Assembly: GCA_024138015.1 (NCBI GenBank)
Contig: JAMXBB010000003.1
Span: forward strand, 8,996,850-9,060,849
Length of the DNA stretch: 64,000 bases
Source: Lumnitzera littorea
Lineage: Eukaryota; Streptophyta; Magnoliopsida; Myrtales; Combretaceae
Reading direction: 5' to 3'
Shown here: piece by piece, positions 25,401 to 38,289 of the stretch
Layout of the letters: each line of letters starts with the position of its first letter
Position numbering within the stretch: the first letter of the stretch is position 1
Program-made: the position numbers and the translations under genes
Notes under the pieces: generated by a model
Databases searched by the model: none
What the model was told of the DNA's origin: nothing
The model's input: only the letters and a program-made list of their open reading frames with translations

Positions 25401-26389
25401 AAAACAAAACACGAGAAATTAAAACAACATATAAAAACAAAAGTTGAGGTTAATAGTCAATAAAACTTAAGAATAAAATCATCATTTGTACATGTAGAAG
25501 GGTAAATATGATTTTTGAGCTATAAGACCTATTAAGAATTGAATTTGAATTAAATTTGATTCTTTGAATTAAGATAACTAAGTCTAAAGAGAGAGTTAAG
25601 TCTATGAATTCGGGATATTCAAGAGAGATTTGGTATACTGGGCTTAAATCATGATATGTTAAACCAGTGCATGTACTCTCAACCTTTCTCATAAAAGGTT
25701 CATGTACTAAAAGAGGCTTTTATTGGGCTTAGATCTAAAAGGAGTGAAGGGATCCATTAGTGAAGAAACTCATCTAAGCCATCAATCATTAACGCGATTT
25801 AGCAAATGACATTGACATCCAAAATAATTGGGTCTCTCATTAGTTTGAAGAGGGAAGAAATTGGCACAAATACAGTTATACTACCAGATTGGAATATCAA
25901 TAGATGAAACAAGGATCAAAACTAAGAATATGATGCCTCTTAACAAGAATAGTAGAGTTTGATGCTCAAATAGCTTCTTCACCTATCACATGTATATTTC
26001 GAGCCTCTTAACACTACATACTCTCCTCTCAACTCATTCTTTCCTAATCATCCCTTATGTGTCATTCCTTACCATCTTTCTGAGATTACGTATAGCACGA
26101 GATGTATGTTGCATGCATATGACTACTTCAATTGAATTCATACAACTACAGCACACATGTTGCAATATTATTGGTCTTTTGTATGACTGAGTTAATACTC
26201 GATAACAGAAAGACAATGTAGTGAAGATAGCAACTAAACTTCCAATTAAATACATAACTTGAAACTTGAGGTATAAAATTGTAAAAATGTAAGACCATGA
26301 TTATGACATTATCCTTTTATTAAATAGTTAACTCACTTCAAGCTAAAAATAAAAAATAAAAAATTAGATTCCGATTGTTTTAGTTACAT
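22413..26389. repeat. Tandem segmental duplication, copy B (about 4.0 kb)
   Basis: Head-to-tail with copy A with no spacer. It is longer because of indels: extra or replaced sequence around 22985-23190, a segment at about 24882-24930 absent from copy A, and a three-fold 35-bp repeat at about 25000-25095. No coding sequence is supported. Confidence 0.9.
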
Positions 26390-28479
26390 CTCTCCATAAA
26401 TTTATTTAGATTATGTTGGAGCCATAGAATTTTGTATCCTCTATAACGTGATATAACAAGGAAATTTTGTTAAGGCCCATGTTTTGACTAGACTCGTACA
26501 TGGCATGGTATGTTTCTTTTATCCAAACATTTGATCAATTCAAATCTATCAAGAGCTCCTAAAGTTCATCAACCACTCTTATGATTAATCAATAAGCGAG
26601 GAAATAATTAATTATATTGATTTATATTGTTAGCAATTTAATTAGCAAGTCATAGTTCCATTTACTTCAATAATGAGTGCGAAAGTTTTTATTAATCCAA
26701 GTTTTTCAGGATAAGAATTCAAATCCTACATGTCACAATAAAAAGTAATAAAGAAAAATCCTAGAGGCTAAAAAGAGATTCAATTACAAGTAACATTCAA
26801 AATTTTGAGAGACTTTGGTATAACTTAGCGATAGACAATATAAATGAGAATTTCATGGAATCATCACAGTCTTTTAAAGTCAATGCTCGCTTAGGAGAAT
26901 GCTATTGCTTCAAGACAATAATGAATTTCATGGAATCACTTTAATTCCACTAACCAAAGTGGTCTTTCAAAAGCGATCACACTCTTAGGAGATAATGCTA
27001 GAAATTGGTGGCAATGACAATCAATTCAATCCTTTTGAGATTCATAATGTGCTTTAACAGTAGCATCAATTGAATATGCAATGTGATGATGTTGCTTTGA
27101 TCTCTATATTGGCAATAAGGCACGAGTGCACCCCCCACTCCTCCCCCCCAGTAGTTATCGTGATTTGAAGAATTAGAAGACCAAATCTTCAATTTAGAGT
27201 TTTAGGAGACTATTCTGAATTAATTCAAGTATAAGATTATTTTTGTGTAGAAACTTACATTTTTAATTAAGCTTACCAATTCTATATATTTAAGTTGAAT
27301 TGGCTAAAAAAAAAAAATACAACAAGACTTCTACAAGCCATCAAACTATTAAGGTATTACATTACATTCTCTATCTTATTCCAATTTTATCCTATTTCTC
27401 TCTTGGTTAGTCCCTTATTTAATGTCCATAGCCTTCATTTATATTTTACCTCCAATAGCAAAGTTTAGTTCTATTTAATTCATTGTTTTACAAAAAAAAA
27501 AAATTACAATGGAAAAAATTTTAGTTTCGACTCTACTCTTCTTTGTTCAATACATATTAGATTATAGATTAAGAATTTTTATCAAAAAAAGAGTTCAATT
27601 TCTTCGTATCGTTGTTTCCATCTTATATTTCAAGTTTTTAATAATTACTATAAGTATATCTACAATTTTTTAAAACTATTTCATAAGTTGCAGAAAACTT
27701 ACGTTTTCATGCTGATTTTTACAAACCATCTAACAATTTTAAGTAAAATCACAAGTTTGATAATCTTCAATAGACATAAAGGCAACATATGTTTAGGAGC
27801 ACAGTTTCAACTTAAAAGCAATGGTTGTTAAGAATTTGATTAGTTTGGCAAGATGCTTTGATCTCTTTTATAGAGAATACCAAAGGGAGAAAGCTTTTAT
27901 AGTCTTTCCATCAGTTTATGCTTCTGGACATAGTTACAAAAGTCCATTAGTTTTTTAAATATTATGCACTTATTGGCACCTAGCAAGAGATGACAAAAGA
28001 CTCTTCTAAGATAGAGAAGGAAGGCAACTTGACATGAAAATGCAGCAATCAATCTTTTCACTAGAAGTTCTCAAATTTTGAGCTATCATTACTAATAGAC
28101 TTTCTTGATGAATTGAAAATCAGCAAGTTCCATAACGACATTTATTCTTAAATGAGCAATTTGTAATACCCACTATCATGAACTTTTTCCCCTATAAATG
28201 ATCCTTCACACTTAGGGGAAAACATACGTGTTGGGGTGCCTTGCCTAACATGATCTACTACATTAAGAATAACATCAACTTATTGGGAGCATACAACTTC
28301 CTAACTAAATGGTCATAAGTAACATTGAGTCGTTGGTGTTAATTAGTAAAGTTATACTTAGCTATATTACACTTTTCATTTAATACGTCAAATTCCAACA
28401 TGTGAAATGTATTTGGCTTTAATTTAGCATTTAAAGCCATATGCATCGAAGGCACCAAAACTTCTACTAATACTATTGC
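26390..28479. other. Intergenic, nothing assigned
   Basis: AT-rich sequence with a C-rich tract near 27131-27150. It may contain the downstream part of the minus-strand Gypsy pol relic that follows, but I could not recognise a domain. Confidence 0.5.
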
Positions 28480-28865
28480 CTTTACTTGATATACTAGCAA
28501 AAAGAGCATCAAATACTACATTTTGTGTCTAAGAACCTAAGAAATTTTCCTATGGATGCCCTGAAGACACTTCTAAGGGTTTAACTCCATCTAATAGTCT
28601 TCAAGAGTTTAAAATGTCTCTTAAAGATCAATTACGTACTCTTTGAGTAGCTTACTTTTGACAATCATATCCTCAACATATACTTCGATGTTTCTATCAA
28701 TCTATAATTTGAACATCTTTTTCCATGGGAGAATTTTAAATGTTTTCCCTCCATTTTCATGTTAAGTTGCCTTTTTTCTTTACCTCTCAATCCTTGTTCT
28801 TTATATTGACTTAAACATCTAAACCCTTTACAAGAGACAACTCCAAGACCCCTTAATTTGTTCAT
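28480..28865 (-). pseudogene. Decayed Ty3/Gypsy reverse transcriptase fragment
   Basis: Read on the minus strand, 28690-28640 gives EVYVEDMIVKSK, a changed form of the RT catalytic YVDD block. Next comes a frame resembling the KETF...L...MKLNP region, and near 28540 comes GKFLRFL, matching the GKFLGF block that follows it in Gypsy RTs. Stops break every frame, and one catalytic aspartate of YVDD is now glutamate. It is far older than the Tat pol at 48 kb. Flanks to 29.7 kb may belong to the same relic but are too worn to place. Confidence 0.6.
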
Positions 28866-29674
28866 TTTTCTCGATTAATCTAATTTTGCACTTCAAACTT
28901 AGTCAAAGATCATTTTCAACCTCAATGTTGAGAGCAGGTTGGAAAGCAATATCAACAACAACTAAGGACTTTAAGTATTAAGTTATTGTTGGCTTCCCCT
29001 TCGGTATTGTTGGATAATATGGCGTAAAATTAAAATGGTTAATGTTAATATGGTATTGCTAATGTCTTTAGTGGTAAGTCACGAGTATGAGCTAATGTTA
29101 TGCTTCGAATGACCTTAAAGAAGTCTTGAATCAATCAGGTATGAGGAAGAATAGACAACCTTAGGCAATTAACTAGCACTTATGACTAATGAAGGATCTT
29201 ACAACATCGACTTCATGGTTCTTAAATAGGAGACAAGTCTAGAATCCTAAAAAAATGTGATATATATAAAAAAAGGGCTAACTATTTTATTGTTAGATAA
29301 CTTTAACTTCTTAAAGATTAAGGTTAAGCTAAAAAGAGGATAGAATTTACCTATGCCATGTAGGAGATCCCCATATACCTAAGAATGAAGCCCATCAAGG
29401 AAGGGTTGCTTTTTGTGGAGCAAAAACCTCATGTACATTTCTCGTATGTTAAATTATATCTTAACTTTAGTTTCTAAAAGATCTAATGCACTACTCAAAT
29501 AGGTTGCCATTTGAAACTTCATCCGACAAGCTATTTAATCCTTGAGGATGGAAGCTCAACAACATGATTGTGTTTGTATGATCTTCTAAATTGTGTCAAA
29601 TGAGGTAGAAAAGGCACCTATTAATAAATTTTGTAGCTCATCCTTATCTATCAAAGTATTTAAGTAATAGGTAG
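28866..29674. other. Unassigned, possibly upstream part of the Gypsy relic
   Basis: No open frame of note and no motif I can name. Position on the minus strand would fit the protease or gag side of the RT fragment. Confidence 0.35.
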
Positions 29675-30010
29675 ACGAAATGATTCTCACGACATCTTTT
29701 GGATTGCTTTAGTTAGCAATGGACAAGATGCATCCTTCATTAACATAGATTATTCCTCTTAAGGTTCTTATAGTCTAAGCCCATGCATAGATAAATCTAC
29801 TAAGCGTGTAAGCTTGCAAAGAATGGTTGAAAATGGTCGAACTAATCTAATGATCTTTATTCTAAGACCCTGATGCATCTTTAAATAAATGGGCTTAAAT
29901 CCTTGAGCCCTGCTATTAGCTTACATAATCAATCTAAAAAAATATATTTGATTTAAGTGCACCCCAAATTATCCCTCTACCCAAACCACTTTACTTAAGA
30001 CGCACAATAA
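29675..30010. repeat. Dispersed repeat, copy 2
   Basis: Shares ATGGACAAGATGCATC, the CCATGCATAGATAAATCTA block and the AAATAAATGGGCTTAA-like block with 11385-11730, in the same order and orientation. Both copies lie beside retroelement debris. Confidence 0.55.
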
Positions 30011-31610
30011 GTTCCATAATTCATCGACCATTGTATGAAAGACAAAATTGCATACTAATGTTACAAATAACAATTTTAGCTATAATATTGTAAGAATTAT
30101 TTTATTATTGACTCGAAGCTCCCTATTTGAGAAAGGGAAATAATTCATAGCATTAATTTTCTAAGTGTTGTTATGCTGCTGTTAATCAACATGTTGAGCT
30201 TGATGCGACTTCTATGTATGGACTACATTGTTAATACAAGTAATTCCAAAATACCGAATCTTCCTTCCAACTCGTAGCCCTCCTCTCCCTCTTCTCTATG
30301 CCTTTTGTTCCTTGGGACTCAAAAAGATAAGATGCAAAACCCTTTCTTTTGTTTCTTTCTTTTTTTCTTTTCTTTTTTTTTTTTTTTGTTTTTTATAAGT
30401 AAAAGATGAAAGGCTAGCCAATCCTTCTATTAATACTCATTCAGATGTTGAACCTTTGTAATTAGATTTTGTATATTTGGATTTTGATAATATTTTATTA
30501 ATGGATATTTTCTTTGTAGTAAAAAATTTTCTTCAATTAAAACTAAAGAACATTTTTCAAAAATTAAAATTAGATAATGATTGATTGGTAAGTTTTAGAG
30601 GCTTTGGTAGTCTTAACATGATAGGGATCAAATTCCTCATTCCAACAACCTAGTTTCATCTAACAAGTTGTTAAAGATTGATCAAACCAGAGCCATGTTG
30701 GGTTATGCAATATGCACACAATTTGCTATTTGTCATCCTTGTCTTCTTTGTCCCTACTTTGTATTTTTAACCACAAAATGTATTTTCTAATGTAGGTTTA
30801 TTTCATCAACCGTGTATTAGATATGTCATACAACTAAGTCCTTTCCAAGGCATAAGAGGTGGTATGTGTCATACATCGCTTCATAAGCATCACATTGGAT
30901 GATGCATTAGCTCTTTGATCTATTGTACTAGTCGTGACCACTCACCACCACTCCAGCAGCCATAAGGAGGACACCATAAAGGTAGGGGACGGGGCCACTA
31001 ATTGGGCAAAGGGAGAGACCATAGACACTATCATGCAAACATCACAAATGAGCCATCCCTTCAACATCACTTCTCCACTCATAAATTCCTTACTCACCTC
31101 ACAGTTGAGCATTTTGAGCTAGGTTTGTTCGTTCCACTATTTAAGCCAATGCCTCTATGGGAGAGTTCTAATGCAAATGTTCAAATGCCTCCAACTCCAT
31201 AGAAAGGTTGCGATAGACCTCAAGTAGATAACAACAGTGAAGGGTTCACGCAAGTTAAGTTTAATCCTACAATGATGCATGTCTCTTCTCCCCATGGCTC
31301 ACCCCCTATAAGTTGGGATGACACTTAGGTTACTCAACTAGATATCGATTAGTACAACCTCATCCTAACAGTTACCCAAATATACAAGAGTTACGAAACT
31401 TCACATGACAATGTCGATGACAACCTTAGATTCCTCTTTACCTACATTTTCCATTGTTTTTATTTTCAGATTAAGCATTCATATTATTGAATTGAATTTG
31501 GACAAACATAATGATTTATGCAAGAAAATCTTCTTCGTCCATTTTACTTGTGTACATAGATTCTTCATCTATTTTACTGTTACTATCTTAGGGAGCTATT
31601 AGTATCTATG
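30011..31610. other. Intergenic, no gene supported
   Basis: Contains a T-rich tract at 30340-30400 and a less AT-rich stretch at 30930-31330 with short overlapping open frames. These show no domain and no intron pattern I recognise. Confidence 0.5.
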
Positions 31611-33112
31611 TGTAAAACCCCGTAAGTTTAGCTAATTAATAAATCAAGACTTATCGAAAAAGTAAAGATGATAGCCTGATGACAAGGAAATTTAAAGATG
31701 ATTAGGCAAACATATATGGATAAAAATATATATTTAAAAACCTCATTAAGATACTCTAAATATTTTATATACCGATTACTCGAAATTGAACCTATATATA
31801 AGAATAGCTTAGATGAGAAAATTTAAATTATTAAATTAAAATATAATTTATGAATTTTAAGTATACATTTAAGTCTAGAATATTTAATTTAGCCTAGACG
31901 TAAAACATTTTGTAACACTATTATAATCGGGATGCATAAAAGACATTTGATATGATGTGTGCTAATGAAGCCAGTAATTGAGATAAGCTTGCCGCCCTTT
32001 TTTTTTTTTCACAATGGAGAAGTTTAGGACATCTCCACTATAATTACCTGCCTCCTTCAACACTTATTAAGTTAGACAAATAATCTCAAACTTTCAATCA
32101 TCATATCTTTCTCATCTCAAGTTTAGGTTCAAAGCTGTAAGTTATGTTGAATTCCTTGTGAGGAATTCATCACAATTATACAAGCTTCATAAAGTAAAAG
32201 TTATCTTTGGTTTCATGAATGAATGAAAACAATTTAGTTTGAAACTTGTCGAAATATATACAAAACGCTTAATATATAGGTATAGTTTGTTTGGCAAGTA
32301 GATGTTACAGTAATATTGTTCTTCATGATTCATAGGTAAAGAACTTAATCCTTTGCAGTTATTAGAAGACTAGTTCGCGCTGTAAACATGAGACCAAGGT
32401 GAGTCAAAAGTTTGATGATTTACTATGTTGTTTGTCCTTGATTTTTTTTAATGATGGAATAAGTATACTATAATGTTAATTTGGGGTTTCGTTGTGTTTT
32501 CATGTTGATATATTTTTTTGTTGGAATGGTGAAAATGAAGTTATTTATGATATTTGATTAAAACTTTAAGTTATTGAAGGCCATCATAGTTACATGGTAG
32601 ACAAAGAGAATTTATTCAAGATCATCTAAAGCATGAACAGAATCACCTTTGTTCCGAAGGCCTAGCAAGTTAAGTGAGTTTTCAAAGGAGTGAAAATCTA
32701 TTTCGCCATTTACAAACTAAGTGACTTAAGTATTGCCACACGTTTCTCGAAGCTAAGTTCTTACTCTACCATTTTAGGTTTGCAAACTTCTTAGAAGAAG
32801 AAGTTACGCCAAGAGAATTCATAGAGTATTTACTTGAGATTGTGTTAAGAGAAGGTATGGATGGCACCTAGGCATTAGTGGTAGAGATTGATTCCTTAAT
32901 GTAAGGTCAAGGGAGGGCTTATACCCTAGATTTCACGCTGGTTACTGGAAGATCACATGCAATGGTTGCATTGTGTATGGTTGCTCATGTATAGCATATG
33001 TTTGATAACTTGTTTAAGATTGATTGTGCATAAGTAGTAATAAGAATATTGCACTCCTATCTCATTGAGTGATGATTATACATTCCCCTATAATGTGCTT
33101 TGTTTTGCAAGT
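31611..33112 (+). mobile_element. Partial Gypsy LTR, 5' and middle part
   Basis: Starts TGTAAAACCCCGTAAGTTTA, close to the TGTAAACCCTGTAAATTTAG start of the complete solo LTR at 39725. Near 32990-33112 it has the GATAACTTGTTT, CTCATTGAGTGA and CCCCTATAATG series seen at 41500-41590. It stops where a reverse-orientation LTR begins, so it looks interrupted. Confidence 0.55.
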
Positions 33113-34390
33113 TATCATGCCCCAAACTCGAGGAGTCGTAATAGCCCCACTGCATAAACCAACCTAAACTAGAAACTATCTTCTTTAACTGCTAACGTAG
33201 GTATAGTCTATATAAGACGAACAACAACTCAATCAGCTTTCAAGCAGTCAGATGGGTACTTATAGTATAAAATAATAGTGGAGTAACACTTTATAGAATA
33301 CAGTTTCTCATACTTAAAGATATTCTAGGTCCTTTATATAGCTTTATATACATCATAAGCTCTATGGTTTCCAAAGGTGTTGTACAACTCCATAGGAAGA
33401 CTTTATTATATATCATAGATATATTAGCAAGCTAATGAAAACTATAAGGCCACAAGACCTCCTAGGAAGACCTTATAGTCTTCCTATAAAAGAAAAATAA
33501 AAACAACATGAACATTAACCCATTCATTAGTCTTTAACTCCTCACTCCCTGACCCATCAAAACTAACCAATGAATGATTGTAATAAGGCATCTTTAAGTA
33601 CTACTCCACACCTGAAAAATAATCTATTAAGATATGAGCACAACTATTTCAATAAGAAAGGGTAAGTCACAAGAGTACATTAACAAGTACGGTTGTCCAA
33701 TCATTAATTACATGCAAATACAACTGACAAATGATAGATTATCGCATAATATTTAACTAGTTCATTGTGAAGTTGTTGAAATTTCGTTTGCTCTAACTTG
33801 GATTGAGGGGTTTTAAAGTGATACTATCAGACTAAATCCGAGCTTATGAAATAGAAAATACTTTCCTCTCTAGATAACATTCGAACCACATTTCTCAAAC
33901 TTGCCATGACCCCCTCTCATGCCACTTAATTTAACTGAGGGTAAGAAAAAGACCCTTTCTACTATCCTCATCGAAGTATCAGTATTTAATCTAACAACCT
34001 AATTATTACCTCTATTAGGTTATTGTAAATGTTTGATTAGATCTTAGTCGACCTAATACTAATCCAAATTATAAGGTGAGCAACCAAGTTTATACACGCT
34101 AGACATGATATGTTCAAGCAAAAAACAGCACTTAGAGTTTAACTCCTAATGAACAATCAATATCATAAGCACACACATAGCATACACATAAACAATCTAG
34201 CTACAACTACAGACAAGCACTCTTAATTCTCTAAGCATCATGATATGATACTCCAACATGCTGTTAAGCATTGATCCCAACTTATGGGATATCTACGCGA
34301 ATCAACCTTGATTCTTGTGCTCAATCCCTTTGTAAATCCCTCAACAATCAACATGAATATTTTAATTTTTGCTAAATAAAAAGTATATGA

Positions 34391-34780
34391 TTGCATTTTA
34401 ATGTTTTACATATAGTTTAGGTAAGTTTATTAAGTCTTTAGGTAAACATTAGCCTATTACTGAAATCTCTACACATGATTCTAAACACTAAACTTAATAC
34501 AGTTCTTGCCTTAGAACCTTCTAAACAAGTATCTAACCAATATTGTTAACATAATTTTTTATCTAAAACCCTCTATGAAAGCATACAATTGCTTTTTAAT
34601 GTTTTACATATATTTTAAATAGGTTTATTAAGTCTATGGGTTAACATTTGCTTGTTACTAAGGTCTTTAAACAAGGTTTTGAACACTAGACTTAACGTAG
34701 TTTTTGCCCTAGAACCTTCTGAACAAGTATTTAACCGATAGTGTAACGCAATTTTTTTTATCTAAAACCCTCTATAAAAA
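34391..34780. repeat. 196-bp tandem duplication inside LTR
   Basis: TTTTAATGTTTTACATAT and ATCTAAAACCCTCTAT each recur at a spacing of about 196 bp, with the sequence between them also aligned. The copies differ at many positions. Confidence 0.75.
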
Positions 34781-34905
34781 TATTTGAAAACAATTTCGTT
34801 AACTAAGAACTTTTTAAAGAAATATTTGAAAACAGCTTTATTAGCTGAGAACTCTCTAAGGAAGTCTTTGAAAATAGTCTTACAAACTAGGAATTCTCTA
34901 GTTAA
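34777..34905. repeat. Three copies of a 42-bp unit
   Basis: Units near 34777, 34820 and 34861 share an AAATATTTGAAAAC core and a GAACTCTCTAAGG-like end. The array directly follows the 196-bp duplication. Confidence 0.65.
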
Positions 34906-35457
34906 CCTGCAGATGATAACTTAACCAAGTATTTCATATCAAATAACCCTTTGAGTAAGTCTCTAGTCTTGGGATTAGCTCATTTTCCTATCAAACTAAC
35001 CTTTTGAAAAACTCTTTAAACAAGGTCATCTTACAAGTAACTCAAAGCAACTAGTTTCAGTAGCATATTTCAGATCATAAACATTCTAAATCATGTTTAT
35101 ATATCAAGCTTATCATACCAAACAACACAAAATTGCTAAATTCCTCAAATTCACATACTTACCTATTAATGCGTTAAGTCTATATCTACCAACTTACCCA
35201 TATCTCAACTCCAACTCAAACCACACAACTCTAAATTATTCTTCACAGTATAATATAATCCAAGTAAACTTTAGAACTTGACACCAAGGGTTTCATCAAG
35301 CTCAATAAATGAAATTTTCAAGAAATTTGTATTTTTCACCCAATTTAAAGGCCTGAAATTCCTAAAAATTACAGAAATCATTTTTGTCCCAAAACTCTTC
35401 ATCTAATACTCACATGTAATATAAGGACTCTCCAAAAAAAATTTGGTTTAAAAACTA

Positions 35458-37279
35458 TATAAACCCTACAAATTTAACTTTTTAAGTATTGAATCGATTT
35501 AAATATTATAAGTAATTATCCTAAATCAACAAAGTTGATAAATTTAAAACTAAGTAAAATTTTAAATTTGAATATAAAAAGAGTAATAAAAAACTCTAAA
35601 AATCTTGATCGAATAATCACGTACAAAAAATCCTAAACCCTATATATGCGTAAATACTTGAACTTGAACTTAACAAAAACCCTAAAACCATAACTTTAAA
35701 CTTATAAAATGACTATATGTACCCCAACAATAATAAAACCCTAAACAAATATAATTATCAATCAATGCTTATAATCACGTGAAATTGCTAACAAACGCTT
35801 TGTGATAACTTTTAAATATTATAAACGTAACGGATAACAACTTAATAAATAATTTTTATAAAATTTCAAATATTATTATTTTTATTATTATTAAACATAT
35901 AATTTTATAATGTTACATTTGGAATTTTGGCTTTTAGTTATTTTTTTTTTTTTTTTTCCTTCTGCTTTTTTTCCTTTTTCCTCCCTTATTTTTTTTTTCC
36001 TCCACATGTTTGCTCCTTCTGCTAGACGTAAACAGTAGTAGCAACCCATGTGCATAAAAAAACATATGGTGCAGGTTAAATGAATGAGATAAGGGCCTTA
36101 TCACTTAAGGATTATATTATATCTTAATCATTTGTTTTTTTTTTATCTTTACTTTTGACTTTTTCACCTCCTCTCTTCTTTATAGTTGCTACTTTTTTTT
36201 TTCTTTCCAAACCTCTAAGTATCCAAATTCAAAACTAAGCACAACTTCCCTTTACAAACCGTGAAAACCCCTTTCCCATTTCCTTCTTATTTTCTTTTTG
36301 TAATTCCTTTCCATTTCCAATTACATCAAGTAAAGTAAGAAGAAGAAGAATCTTGGGAGTACAAATTCAAACCATTTCAAAGGAGAAAGTATTTAGTATG
36401 TATATTATATTTATTTTGTAATAATTATTTAGAGGTATTCTATCATGTACATGTATTTTATGTCCATTATTTTTGCAAAGAGAAATCTAGGTACATGTAT
36501 TGAAGTTTATGAAAAGTTGGTATTATACCATGTCTACATGTTCACATATGTATTACTATGTAGATATAACTATGTGTACATATATATTATACTTGATTAT
36601 ACAATATTTAGTACAAAAGATTTGGGTATATGTACATATATATATGGGCATGTATAATAGTATGTATACTATGTATTTTCATTGTATATATGTATAAATA
36701 TGTGATCAAATATGTATATATGTATATATGTGTAAGCACAAAGTACAAAAATATTAGTATAATATATGTATAGGTATCGTCTATATATGTATATGCGTAT
36801 AGAACACATAGTATATATTTAAGATATATTATTTAATTACATAAGTATATATGTATAAATAAGTTAAGAGAAAATAACTACATAAGTATACGTATATGTA
36901 TAAAATACGTATGTTAAGAGTATAATATATATATACAAGTATATGGGTATACTTAATTAGTATATGTATAATATATCATAATACTAAACTAATAAATAAA
37001 GTAAGATAATATATATAATTATGCAAATTGTAAGTGTGAAAGAAAGAGAAAAATAGATTAATTTACAAAATTTAATAAAATATAATAATAAAGTTAATTA
37101 TATAAGTATTACGTAAAATACCAAAATAGAAAAATTTGAAAAAAGAAATATAACAATTCTTAAAAATAACACGTGGCATCTTCTCATGTAGCCACATCAT
37201 CATGTAACAAAACTTAATTGAATTCGTAATAATAATAATTAATAAAATAATTAATGAACTAGAAAATTATTAAAATAGC
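35458..37279 (+). mobile_element. Partial Gypsy LTR, 5' part, cut by the coding Tat element
   Basis: 35458-36400 aligns with 39725-40640 of the complete solo LTR, including the blocks CCCTAAAACCATAACTTTAA and ACTTATAAAATGA, and both run into a TATG-rich microsatellite. Its first bases are TATAAACCC, a decayed TGTAAACCC. At about 37280 it gives way to the start of a Tat LTR, so the rest should lie beyond the Tat element, right of the window. Confidence 0.7.
36440..37020. repeat. TA/TGTA-rich microsatellite tract
   Basis: Long imperfect runs of TATG, TGTA and TA. The same tract lies at the equivalent place (40670-41070) of the related LTR, so it came with the element. Confidence 0.8.
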
Positions 37280-38277
37280 TATAGATATCTAATTTTTGCC
37301 TCCTTTATTTTATTTTATTTCCTCAAGAGGTCCTAAATTAGGAAAAAAAACACAAAAATAAAAAATTAAAGAAAAATCCAAAAATTAAGAAATTTTTTTT
37401 AAAAAATAAGAAGTTTAGAAAAATAAAAAAAATACAAAAATAAGAAAAAGCTCAAAAAAATAAGAATCTAGGAAAAATATTTAAAAAATAAGAAAATAGG
37501 AAAAAAAACACGAAAAAATAAGAAATCTAGAAATTAAAAAATTGAAAAAATTTAGAAAATTGAAAAGTTAAAAAAAAAATAGAAGGTTTTAGGGAATAAT
37601 AATGTAACATAACAGATTTTTTAAATTTTAAAATAAGTTGGGCCATCAGGCCTAGGCTTAAATTTGAATTTAACCCAAGTTAACCTAATCCATATGTACA
37701 ATTTAATTACACATATAAATAAGGTACAGGCCAAAAGCCTAATAGGTAAACATATGGACTGAGCATTGGATTTAAGTTTGAGGTCAGGAATTCGAATCTT
37801 GATAAAGATATGTAAAAGCCCTTTTATTTTTATCACATCAGGAACTGCCACGTGATAACATCCGGTTGGACAACCAGTGCTGACGTGCCACTATGTAGCT
37901 TGCCACATTAGCCGCCACGTGTCACTATTGACATGTGGCACATTATAATTGGTTAGATCGACTGACATAGTACCACGTCGGTGCCACATCAGCATTTTCT
38001 CTCTCTTTTCCCTTGATTTCCTCCTCTTTTCCAATCAAAAACAACTTACTCCCTTCACTTTAACTCCAATTTTTGTACAAATTCCACACGCACACATAAT
38101 TTCTTACAATAATCTTGTTTACCCATGGCCTACTTCAAATTGGTGTCAAGAACAAGTCCAGATTCAGTCAAGAGCACATTCAAATCAGGCTCTAAATATT
38201 GAAAAAAAAAAACTTAATTTTCAAACATTTTCATTTACTTCGATTTTTTACTTTCCTTGATTTCTAGGTTAAATTCA

Positions 38278-38289
38278 TATATAAAAAGG
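38278..38289 (+). promoter_or_regulatory. TATA box of the coding Tat LTR
   Basis: TATATAAAAAGG followed by a G-rich stretch and, 70 bases on, a CT repeat (about 38351-38371). The arrangement suits an LTR promoter. Confidence 0.5.

Larger units (their letters stand above)
33113..35457 (-). mobile_element. Reverse-orientation Gypsy (Tekay-like) LTR, partial
   Basis: Its first bases, TATCATGCCCCAAACTCGAG and then AGTCGTAATAGCCCC, are the reverse complement of the end of the solo LTR at 57642-60738 (GGGGCTGTTACGACTC...GGCGTGACA). The other end is overrun by another LTR at 35458. It carries two internal tandem repeats (34391-34780 and 34777-34905). No coding sequence. Confidence 0.5.

Noticed and set aside
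27125..27155. C-rich tract as an i-motif or regulatory element
   Set aside because: It is a single short tract with irregular spacing and no gene nearby.
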